NCBI GenBank assembly: GCA_001423545.1
Contig: LMOK01000001.1
Location: forward strand, 744,001-808,000
Direction of reading: 5' to 3'
Length of the DNA stretch: 64,000 nt
Source of the DNA: Orlajensenia sp001423545
GTDB taxonomy: Bacteria; Actinomycetota; Actinomycetes; Actinomycetales; Microbacteriaceae
A program made the position numbers and the translations under genes. Numbering within the stretch: the stretch's first letter is position 1; every line of letters starts with the position of its first letter. The notes under the pieces were generated by a model that was not told the origin of the DNA, did no database searches, and saw only the letters and a list, made by a program, of their open reading frames with translations. Below are positions 18,555 to 25,849 of the stretch, one piece after another.

Positions 18555-19058
18555 ATGGTGCGTTTCCGCGAGGTTCCCGTGACGGATGCGACGGCTCACA
18601 CGCTGCTCGCCGAGTACTTCGCCGAGCGGGCTGCGACCTTCCCGAGCGCCGGCGGGTATCGCACGACCTTCCCGTCTCCCGAGCAGTTCGTGCCGCCGGC
18701 CGGGGTGTTCCTCGTGGTCGAGGATGAGGCGGCGACGGATGCCGCGGACGACGAGTCCGCCGCTGTGGGGTGTGGCGGCATCCGCAGCCTGCCGGCGCCC
18801 GACGGCATCGTGCGCTACGAGGTCAAGCACCTGTACCTGCGACCCGGCGCCCGGGGGCTCGGCGCCGGTCGCGCGCTGCTCGCCGAGCTCGAGGATCGTG
18901 CGCTGGCGTTCGGCGCCACCGAGGTCGTGCTCGACACGAACGCGAGCCTCGAGGCCGCCGGCGGCCTGTACCGGCGGGCGGGCTTCCTGGACGTGGAGCC
19001 CTACAACGACAACCCGAACGCGACGAACTGGTACGCGAAGAGGCTGGCCCGCCCGTGA
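18555..19058 (+). CDS. GNAT-family N-acetyltransferase
   Basis: A 167-residue GNAT protein. Acetyl-CoA motif A is KHLYLRPGARGLGAGRALLAELEDRA, followed by DTNASLEAAGGLYRRAGF and the C-terminal NWYAKRL typical of small-molecule acetyltransferases. An acidic Ala/Asp stretch (about 58-70) is inserted between strands 3 and 4. The start at 18555 is chosen from the -10 hexamer and the fold boundary. Its stop overlaps the methyltransferase start (GTGA). Substrate unknown. Confidence 0.87.
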   Translation: MVRFREVPVTDATAHTLLAEYFAERAATFPSAGGYRTTFPSPEQFVPPAGVFLVVEDEAATDAADDESAAVGCGGIRSLPAPDGIVRYEVKHLYLRPGARGLGAGRALLAELEDRALAFGATEVVLDTNASLEAAGGLYRRAGFLDVEPYNDNPNATNWYAKRLARP

Positions 19059-19696
19059 GCGCGGACCGCATCGACGAGACCCGTCGGCTCTACGACACCG
19101 TGGCGCACACGTACGCCGAGGTGCTGCCCGACACGCGCTACGAAGCGCCGCTCGAACTCGGAATCCTCGACCACTTCATCGCGCACCTCCCCGACTCGGA
19201 TCTGCCCGTGCTCGACGCGGGATGCGGCACCGGCCGGATGCTGCACCACCTGTCCGCCCGCGGGGTATCGCCCCTGGTCGGTGTCGACCTGTCGCCGGAG
19301 ATGATCGCCCACGCTCGAGCAACCAACCCCGGCATCCCCCTGGAGACGGGTGATCTCCGAGCCCTCCCCCACGGTGATGCCTCGATGCGGGCGGTCCTCT
19401 GCTGGTACGCCGTCATCCACAGCAGCAAGGCAGACGTCGCCGCCATCGTTCGCGAGGTCGGGCGGGTGCTCATCCCGGGCGGCACCGTGCTGTTGGGCTT
19501 CCAGGCGGGCACGGGTGAGCGAGTCGTCGAGAACGCCTACGGACACGACGTCACGCTCCACGGCGTGCTTCACGAGACCCGGGAGTTCGCACCCTGGCTG
19601 AACGACGCCGGATTCGACGTGACGGCGACCGCAGACCGAGCGCCGGTGGGGTCCGAACGGAACAGCCAGGGATTCGTTCTGGCGCGTCGCCGCTGA
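19055..19696 (+). CDS. Class I SAM-dependent methyltransferase
   Basis: A 213-residue Rossmann-fold methyltransferase of the UbiE/Methyltransf_11 type. SAM motif I is VLDAGCGTGRMLHHL (about 51-65). The acidic strand-2 end is VGVDLSPEM, and the motif IV region contains AVLCWYAVIHS. GTG start within the stop of the upstream acetyltransferase gene, so the two are coupled and may act on the same small molecule. Substrate not deducible. Confidence 0.87.
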   Translation: MSADRIDETRRLYDTVAHTYAEVLPDTRYEAPLELGILDHFIAHLPDSDLPVLDAGCGTGRMLHHLSARGVSPLVGVDLSPEMIAHARATNPGIPLETGDLRALPHGDASMRAVLCWYAVIHSSKADVAAIVREVGRVLIPGGTVLLGFQAGTGERVVENAYGHDVTLHGVLHETREFAPWLNDAGFDVTATADRAPVGSERNSQGFVLARRR

Positions 19697-19718
19697 CTCG
19701 CCGCTCGGCTGGCTCCCC

Positions 19719-19888
19719 GCTCGCTGAGGCCCGACGCAGTCGCGGCCGAAGCGGATGCGGGTCGCTCGGATGGTCTCGATACGCCTGCTCGCTGCGCTCG
19801 CGGGCTACTCGACCAGCGGAGGTGAGCAGGGTCGGCGAGAGCTGCTTGCGCGCTTCGACCGCGGGCTTCGCCCGGGCCTCAGCGAGCG
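19719..19888. repeat. Nested palindromic intergenic repeats (family A inside family B)
   Basis: The outer arms GCTCGCTGAGGCCC (from 19719) and GGGCCTCAGCGAGC (19874-19887) are perfect complements. Inside, 19772-19819 is a different palindrome running from GGTCTCGATACG through GCTCGCTGCGCTCGC to CTACTCGACCAGC. Both types recur elsewhere in the window. This fills the 222-base gap between the methyltransferase and phosphatase genes and holds no gene. Confidence 0.75.
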
Positions 19889-19918
19889 GTGAGGTGGGAG
19901 CGGAACGGAGTGCGGCGC

Positions 19919-20521
19919 CTAGGCCGGCAGCGGCTCCGCCAGGCCCGTGCGCAACTCGACCGGGAGGTGCGCGAGGTCGTTGTGGGAGAGCAGCGTCCAC
20001 GGGCGCCCCGGCTTCTGCTGCAGGATGGTGAGCCCGCAGTTGGCCTGCGGAATGCTCATCCAGCGCCAGTCGGGGGCGCCGAGCGCCTCACGCACGAACC
20101 ACCCGATGATGAAGTTGTGGGTGATCAGCAGGTCGTGGCGTTCGCCGCGGGCCGGCTTCAGGAACTCGGTGACGGCGTCCTCCATCTGGGCCCGTCCGGC
20201 CTCGATCTCCTCGGGCGTGACCGAGCCGAAGAAGGCGTCGAAGGCATCCGGAGTCTCGGGCGACGGCCCCGACGGGATGCAGTCGAACAGCAGAGCCGAG
20301 GGCTCCGGCGTGATCGCCGGCATGCGATCGGCGATGATCGCGGCGGTCTCGGCGGCGCGCTGCAGCGGCGAGTGCCAGGCTGCATCGAACGGCACTCCCC
20401 CGAGGCGTTCGGCGAGCAGCTGGGCCTGGCGGACACCGCGGGCTGAGAGCGGTCCGTCTGGCAGGCCGTGCTCGGCGTGCTGCTGTTCTCCGTGGCGGAC
20501 CAGGTAGAGGTAGTGGGGCAC
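19919..20521 (-). CDS. Histidine phosphatase family protein
   Basis: A 200-residue phosphoglycerate-mutase-like phosphatase. The phospho-His motif LVRHGEQ has H10; the second catalytic region is DLLITHNFIIGWFV, and the acid/base Glu lies after SPLQRAAETA. Substrate not determinable; such proteins range from metabolite phosphatases to broad-specificity enzymes. GTG start with AAAGGGA upstream. It lies 66 bases after the M16 protease gene on the same strand. Confidence 0.88.
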   Translation of the reverse strand: MPHYLYLVRHGEQQHAEHGLPDGPLSARGVRQAQLLAERLGGVPFDAAWHSPLQRAAETAAIIADRMPAITPEPSALLFDCIPSGPSPETPDAFDAFFGSVTPEEIEAGRAQMEDAVTEFLKPARGERHDLLITHNFIIGWFVREALGAPDWRWMSIPQANCGLTILQQKPGRPWTLLSHNDLAHLPVELRTGLAEPLPA

Positions 20522-20587
20522 CGGTGTCCCTTTCGTGTTGCGGCGTGCGGATGGTGCGAAGTTCAGTGCGGGCCGGATCGGCCCGGG

Positions 20588-21979
20588 TCAGCGGGCGTGG
20601 GCTCCGAGGATCGGCGCGAACAGCTCGGTGTCGACGGCGCCGACGGCCGAGAGCGAGAGTTCGCGGGAGACGAGCTCCGAGGCGAGTTCCTGCACGTCTG
20701 CTGCCGTCACGAGACCCACCCGGCGCAGGCCCTCGTCGAGGTCGGTGAACTCGCCCTGGGTGATCTCGGCACGACCGAGGCGGCTCATGCGGGTGTCGCT
20801 GTCTTCGAGTGCGAGCGCGGATGCCCCGGAGATCTGGCCGATCGCGCGGCCCATCTCGGCATCCGTCACCCCCTTGTCGGCCAGCAGGTGCAGCTCGTCG
20901 ATCATCAACTCGGCGACGGGGGCGGCCTTCGCCGGCGAGCAGCCGGCGTACATGCCGAACACGCCGGCATCGGAGTAGGCGGCGGCGAAGGAGTAGACGG
21001 AGTAGGCCAGGCCGCGCTTCTCGCGCACCTCCTGGAACAGGCGCGACGACATGCCGCCGCCGAAGATGGAGTTGAGCACGCTCATGGTCATGCGGCGATC
21101 GTCGGTGGCGATGAGTCCGGGAACGCCGAGGAACATGTTGACCTGCTCGAGCTGCCGATCGACGACGACGAGCTCGGAGCCGCGGGTGATGGCCGAGGCC
21201 TCGGCGGGGCGACGCTCGACCGGAGTGGCGGGAACGGAGAGGTCCCAACCGGCCGATTCGAGTGCGGTGGTGACGGATGCCACCAGCTCGTCGTGGTCGA
21301 CGGCTCCTGCCGCCGTCACCACGAGGTCCTGCGGGCGGTAGTTGGCGCGGTAGTGGTTCCAGACGGCCTCGCGGGTGGCCGCCTCGATCGTGGCGGGGCT
21401 ACCGCCGATGGGGCGCCCCAGCGGGTGCTCGCCCAGGACGGCCTCGAAGAAGCGTTCGTTCGCGACGTCGGACGGGTCGTCTTCTGCCATCGAGAGCTCT
21501 TCGAGGATGACCCCACGCTCGTTCTCGAACTCCTCGGGGTCGAGCAGGGAGGAGGTGAGCATGTCGGTGAGAACGGCGGCGGCCATGGGCAGGTCGCGGT
21601 CGCGCACCTTGGCGTAGTAGCAGGTGTATTCCTTCGCCGTCATGGCGTTGTGCTCGCCGCCGACGGCGTCGAAGGAGACGGCGATGTCGAGCGCCGTGCG
21701 GGTGGAGGTTCCCTTGAAGAGCAGGTGCTCCAGGAAGTGCGTCGAGCCGAAGGTTCCCGGATGCGCCGAGCGACCGTTGATGGCGGCCAGCGCGGGAAGC
21801 TCGTCGCGCGATCCGACGGCGACCCAGTAGCCGATGGTGGCGCTGCGGGAACCCGGCACGTGCTCGGTGAGGATGCGCACCCCGCTCGGGAGGACCGATC
21901 GCCTGACGAGGCAGTCACCGGATGCGGTGAAGCTGAGCTCGGGCACGCCGAGAGGGAGGTCAACTGCGCCGTTCATCAC
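20588..21979 (-). CDS. M16-family zinc metalloprotease (PepR-like)
   Basis: Processing-peptidase/insulinase family protein. The inverted zinc motif HxxEH is H81-FL-E84-H85 in STHFLEHLLFKG, and the third ligand lies in the NERGVILEEL helix near residue 160. The C-terminal inactive M16 domain has SRLFQEVREKRGLAYSVYS. Length is 463 aa. In actinobacteria this gene normally lies directly downstream of pnp; here pnp is 17 kb away. Start is GTG or ATG in the tandem GTG-ATG at 21979. Confidence 0.92.
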   Translation of the reverse strand: MMNGAVDLPLGVPELSFTASGDCLVRRSVLPSGVRILTEHVPGSRSATIGYWVAVGSRDELPALAAINGRSAHPGTFGSTHFLEHLLFKGTSTRTALDIAVSFDAVGGEHNAMTAKEYTCYYAKVRDRDLPMAAAVLTDMLTSSLLDPEEFENERGVILEELSMAEDDPSDVANERFFEAVLGEHPLGRPIGGSPATIEAATREAVWNHYRANYRPQDLVVTAAGAVDHDELVASVTTALESAGWDLSVPATPVERRPAEASAITRGSELVVVDRQLEQVNMFLGVPGLIATDDRRMTMSVLNSIFGGGMSSRLFQEVREKRGLAYSVYSFAAAYSDAGVFGMYAGCSPAKAAPVAELMIDELHLLADKGVTDAEMGRAIGQISGASALALEDSDTRMSRLGRAEITQGEFTDLDEGLRRVGLVTAADVQELASELVSRELSLSAVGAVDTELFAPILGAHAR

Positions 21980-22077
21980 ACTCCACCTTAGGCCAGCGGT
22001 CCGACACGGGTCGGGTTCAGGACTGCGCGTCGACGCCGGGCCGGCACCGAAAGCGACGGCTCGGGCGGGTCGACCTG

Positions 22078-22153
22078 TCAGAGCGGTTGAGTGGGTCAGA
22101 GCCGTTGAGTGCTCAGAGCCGTTGAGAAGTCACAGCTGGTGAGAAGTCACAGC
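22078..22153. repeat. Degenerate 17-18 base tandem repeat
   Basis: Read on the minus strand, about four and a half head-to-tail copies of a 17-18-mer (approximate consensus CTSTGANYNCTCAACGG). The best-preserved unit on the plus strand is TCAGAGCCGTTGAG at 22078, 22096 and 22113. The stop codon of the aldo/keto reductase lies inside the first copy. No gene; function unknown. Confidence 0.7.
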
Positions 22154-23190
22154 GTGACGCGGTCGAGGTCGAGCATGTCGGACCGCGTGAGGGTGACCCG
22201 CGGAGCGGCCATGAGCGACTGCAGCTCGCTGATGGAGCGTGCACCGGTGACCGGCGCGACGACGTCGCGGCGGGCCAGGAGCCACGCGATGGCGATGGTG
22301 GCCGAGGGAACCCCGTGCTCGGTGGCGATACGGTCGACGACCGAACGGATGCGACGCAGGCGCCGGTTGAGGTGCAGCGCCAGCTTGCTCGCGACACTGG
22401 CGGGAATGGACCCATCGCCGCGGGTGGAACCTGCGAGCACGCCGTGGTTCAGGGGGCTCGACGGGAACACCGCGAGGCCTTGGGCGTTCGCAGACACCGA
22501 GACGGAACCCTCGAACGGTACGCGCTCGGCGAGGCTGTAAGACGACTGCACTGCCCGGAAGCGCGGCAGCCCGTTGGCGGAGAGCACACGCGCCTCGATG
22601 AGCCTGTCGGCCGAGAACCCGGATGCCGCGATGTAGCCGACCTTGCCGGCCTGCACGAGCGCATCGATGGCACCGAGGCTCTCCTCGAGCGGAACCGGCA
22701 CGCCCTCGGACTCGCGCATGAACAGGAGGTCGAGACGGTCGACGCCGAGGCGCTGCAGGGATGCATCGACGCCGGCGACGATGTTGGCCGGGGTGAGGCC
22801 GGGAAAATCGGTTCCCCCGCCGACCGTCGTGGCGAGCACGATGTCGTCGCGACAGCGTCGGGCACGAAGCCAGGCGCCGATGAGCTGCTCGCTGCGCTGG
22901 GCGACGACGGCGTCGACGGTGTTGATGAGGTTGCCGCCGCCTTCACGGTAGCGATCGAGCATGTCGACGGCCGTGCGCGGGTCGACGGTGCGACCGAATC
23001 GCTGAGCGCCGAGCGCGAGCGGGAAGACCCAGAGGTCGGTGTCGGGGATGTGCCGGCGAGCAGGTGCGGCGACCTGCTGGATGCCGATGGCGCCGGAGAA
23101 CGGAGACGACGTCTCTTCGAGGGCGGGAATGACGATCTCAGGAGCAACCTCGGCCGTTCGCTGCGCGGCCCGCGGCACCACCTGAGTCAT
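22147..23190 (-). CDS. Aldo/keto reductase homologue lacking the catalytic tetrad
   Basis: A 347-residue TIM-barrel protein clearly of the AKR superfamily: GGGNLINT, RSEQLIGAWL, SLQRLGVDRLDLL and the late AIAWLLAR..VVAPVTGA block. Aligned by eye, all four tetrad positions differ from the canonical Asp-Tyr-Lys-His: N90 for Asp, V95 for Tyr, T122 for Lys, R159 for His. The first 50 residues are an unrelated Pro/Ala-rich extension. The start at 23190 is fixed by GGGGAGG upstream; a reading from 23334 has no such site. It lies downstream of the citE operon and may be non-enzymatic or have altered chemistry. Confidence 0.85.
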   Translation of the reverse strand: MTQVVPRAAQRTAEVAPEIVIPALEETSSPFSGAIGIQQVAAPARRHIPDTDLWVFPLALGAQRFGRTVDPRTAVDMLDRYREGGGNLINTVDAVVAQRSEQLIGAWLRARRCRDDIVLATTVGGGTDFPGLTPANIVAGVDASLQRLGVDRLDLLFMRESEGVPVPLEESLGAIDALVQAGKVGYIAASGFSADRLIEARVLSANGLPRFRAVQSSYSLAERVPFEGSVSVSANAQGLAVFPSSPLNHGVLAGSTRGDGSIPASVASKLALHLNRRLRRIRSVVDRIATEHGVPSATIAIAWLLARRDVVAPVTGARSISELQSLMAAPRVTLTRSDMLDLDRVTL

Positions 23191-23379
23191 TCTCAGCACC
23201 TCCCCTAATGCATCTGACAGTAGGGCAGACCGCCGACACTGATGCGCCGAATCGCCCGGTATTCCACAACCGTTATAGAAACGTGTGCGAGTGAACGAGG
23301 AGTGAACTCGCCAGCCCGTCAGGCCTCCGACCACCGGACACCACCGTCCGGAATCACCGGCCGCCGTCGCCTGGTCGAA

Positions 23380-24189
23380 TCAGGCGTGTCCGGCCCGTCG
23401 GAGCACGGCCTCGGCGTGCCGGAGAACCGGGCCGTCGACCATTCGATCACCGTGTCGGAACACCCCGTGCTCGCGCGCGGCGACGGCGATGACAGCCCGC
23501 GCATCGGCGACCTCGGCGTCGCTCGGCCTGTAGGCCGCGCGGATGATCTCGACCTGGCTCGGGTGGATGCAGGCCGTGGCTGCGAAGCCGCTGGCAGCAG
23601 CATCCGTCGCCTCCTCGGAGAGGCCGTCGAGATCCGCGATGTCGAGGTGCACGGTGTCGATCGCCGCTATGCCGGCCGCACCCGCGGCGAGCAGGACGCT
23701 CGAGCGGGCGTGGTCGGCCACGGCACGGTAGCGGCCGTCGGCGACGCGACTCGACGTGCCGCCGAGGGAGGCCACCAGGTCTTCGGCTCCCCACATCAGG
23801 GCCGCGACGTTCGGCTCGCGCGCGATGGCCGGCGCCGCGAGCACTCCGGCGGCGGTCTCGCACAGCGCGATCACGCCGTAGCCCGCGACGGCGGCTGCGG
23901 CATCCGGATGCTCCGCCTTCGGCAGCATCACGAAGCGGTACGCCGTCGCCTCGAGAGCCGAGAGGTCGGCCGAGAAGTCGTGGCTGCCCACCGGGTTGAG
24001 GCGCACGATGACCCTCGCGGGGTCGAGGGCGGTCTGCACGAGGGCCTCGCGCGCGTCTTCCCGGTCATCGGGCGCGACCGCGTCCTCCAGGTCGATGATG
24101 ACGGCATCCGCTCGTTCGAGAGCCTTCTCGAAGCGATCGGGCCGGTTCGCCGGGCAGAACAGCAGCGCGGGTCCGAGGCGGAACGTCAT
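23380..24189 (-). CDS. citE: HpcH/HpaI (CitE-like) CoA-ester lyase
   Basis: A 269-residue TIM-barrel lyase of the citrate-lyase-beta/malyl-CoA lyase type. LLFCPANRPDRFEKAL opens the barrel; IDLEDAV and IVRLNP carry the acidic and Arg residues, and LCETAAGV and ACIHPSQV complete the Mg/CoA site. In M. tuberculosis the orthologous position (Rv2498c, citE) in the accA1-accD1-fadE19 cluster encodes a beta-hydroxyacyl-CoA lyase that cleaves HMG-type CoA esters. By synteny it would finish leucine breakdown. ATG overlaps the maoC stop (ATGA). Confidence 0.88.
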   Translation of the reverse strand: MTFRLGPALLFCPANRPDRFEKALERADAVIIDLEDAVAPDDREDAREALVQTALDPARVIVRLNPVGSHDFSADLSALEATAYRFVMLPKAEHPDAAAAVAGYGVIALCETAAGVLAAPAIAREPNVAALMWGAEDLVASLGGTSSRVADGRYRAVADHARSSVLLAAGAAGIAAIDTVHLDIADLDGLSEEATDAAASGFAATACIHPSQVEIIRAAYRPSDAEVADARAVIAVAAREHGVFRHGDRMVDGPVLRHAEAVLRRAGHA

Positions 24190-24668
24190 GGCCGCGCCCC
24201 CTCGCACCAGACCAACGTCGTGCGCGACGCCGTGGCCACCACCACGTCGTCCTGGTTGCGCGCCAGATGCTCGAGGGTGACGATGCCCTGCCCCGGCCGG
24301 GAGGCCGAGAGCCGCTTGGCCGCGACGGTGGTCTCGGCGTAGAGCGTGTCGCCGATGAATACCGGAGCCGGGAAGGCGACGGCGCCGAATCCCAGGTTGG
24401 CCACGAGAGTGCCCTGGGTGAGCTGGGCGACGGATGCCCCCACCAGAGTCGACAGCGTGAACATCGAGTTCACGAGCCGCTGCCCGAACTCCTCACCGGC
24501 GGCGTAGGCCGCATCGAGGTGCAGGGCCTGCGTGTTCATCGTGAGGGTGGTGAACAGCACGTTGTCGGCCTCGGTGACAGTGCGCCCCGGGCGGTGCAGG
24601 TAGCGCGCCTCGAGGTCGAACTCCTCGAACCAGAGCCCCCGTTGAACGATGTCGTGGGTGTTCGGCAT
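24186..24668 (-). CDS. MaoC-like hydratase/dehydratase
   Basis: A 160-residue hot-dog protein with the MaoC N-terminal layout (WFEEFDLEARYLHRPGRTVTEAD, then NTQALHLDAAYA). In the leucine pathway it is positioned to hydrate 3-methylglutaconyl-CoA; no crotonase-type hydratase is nearby, so this is the best candidate in the island (inference). The start at 24668 has GAAGGG upstream; a TTG at 24686 that overlaps the preceding stop is the alternative. Confidence 0.85.
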   Translation of the reverse strand: MPNTHDIVQRGLWFEEFDLEARYLHRPGRTVTEADNVLFTTLTMNTQALHLDAAYAAGEEFGQRLVNSMFTLSTLVGASVAQLTQGTLVANLGFGAVAFPAPVFIGDTLYAETTVAAKRLSASRPGQGIVTLEHLARNQDDVVVATASRTTLVWCEGARP

Positions 24669-24682
24669 CCGTCGCCCTTCAG

Positions 24683-25849
24683 TCAACTCGCGAGGCCGAG
24701 CTCACGGGTGATGATCATGAGCTGCACCTCGGTGGTGCCCTCGCCGATCTCGAGGATCTTCGAGTCACGGTAGTGCCGCGCCACGGCGTTCTCGTTGAGG
24801 AAACCGTAGCCCCCGAACACCTGCGTCGCATCACGCGCGTTGTCCATGGCCGCTTCCCCCGCCACCATCTTGGCGATGGACGCCTCGAGTTTGAACGGCT
24901 TGCCTGCGACCATCTTGCGCGCGGCATCGAGCCAGGCGAGTCGCGCCTGGTGCACGCGGGCCTGCATCTTCGCGATCTTGAAGGCGACGTGCTGGTTGGA
25001 GCCGATGCTGGTGCCGAAGACGACGCGCTCCTTCGCGTAGCGCAACGCCTCCTCGAGGCAGCCCTGGGCTGCGCCGGTGGCGAGGGCGGCGAACGCGATG
25101 CGTCCCTCGTCGAGCGACTGCAGGAAGTTGGCGTACCCGCGGCCTCGATCTCCCAGCAGGTGGGAACTCGGCACGCGCACATCGGTGAGGGTGAGCGGAT
25201 GCGTGTCGCTGGTGTGCCAGCCGACCTTGTCGTACGGCTCCTCCACGGTGAATCCCGGCGTTCCGCTCGGCACGATGATGCTGGAGAGCTCGGGCTTGGC
25301 GTCGCCGTTCCGTCCGATGCGCTCGCCCGTGACGGCCGTGATCGTGACGAGGCTCGTGATCGGGGTTCCCGAGTTGGTGATGAACTGCTTCGAGCCGTTG
25401 ATCACCCAGTCGTCGCCGTCGAGCACGGCCCGGGTCTCCGTGGCTCCGGCGTCCGAGCCTGCACGAGCCTCGGTGAGGCCGAATCCGGCCAGAGCCCGGC
25501 CCGCGATCAGGTCGGGCAGCCACTCCTCGCGCTGCGCCGGGGACCCGTTGCGGTAGATGGGCATGATGCCGAGGCCGACGCCGGCCTCGAGGGTGACGCC
25601 GATGGACTGATCGACGCGCCCGAGGGCCTCGACGGCGAGGCAGAGCTGCACGTAGTCGCCGCCCTGGCCGCCGTACTTCTTCGGGAACGGCAGGCCGAAG
25701 AGTCCCATCTCGCCCATCTGCGCGATGATCTCCATCGGCAGGCGCCGCTCGGTGTCGTAGCTGTAGGCCTCCGGTGCGACGACAGTGTCGGCGAAGTCGC
25801 TGACGGTGTCGTAGAGGGCCTGTTCCTCGTCGCTGAGGTCGTAGTTCAT
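24683..25849 (-). CDS. Acyl-CoA dehydrogenase, probable isovaleryl-CoA type
   Basis: A 388-residue flavoprotein oxidising short branched acyl-CoA to the 2,3-enoyl ester. The FAD/substrate motifs GFGLTEARAGSDA and WVINGSKQFITNSG, the C-terminal FGGYGFLNENAVARHYRD and the IGEGTTEVQ loop with the family catalytic Glu region are intact. Its place between accA1 and maoC matches fadE19 of mycobacteria, which argues for isovaleryl-CoA or a related substrate. The ATG starts directly after the accA1 stop (TAA-ATG). Confidence 0.92.
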   Translation of the reverse strand: MNYDLSDEEQALYDTVSDFADTVVAPEAYSYDTERRLPMEIIAQMGEMGLFGLPFPKKYGGQGGDYVQLCLAVEALGRVDQSIGVTLEAGVGLGIMPIYRNGSPAQREEWLPDLIAGRALAGFGLTEARAGSDAGATETRAVLDGDDWVINGSKQFITNSGTPITSLVTITAVTGERIGRNGDAKPELSSIIVPSGTPGFTVEEPYDKVGWHTSDTHPLTLTDVRVPSSHLLGDRGRGYANFLQSLDEGRIAFAALATGAAQGCLEEALRYAKERVVFGTSIGSNQHVAFKIAKMQARVHQARLAWLDAARKMVAGKPFKLEASIAKMVAGEAAMDNARDATQVFGGYGFLNENAVARHYRDSKILEIGEGTTEVQLMIITRELGLAS

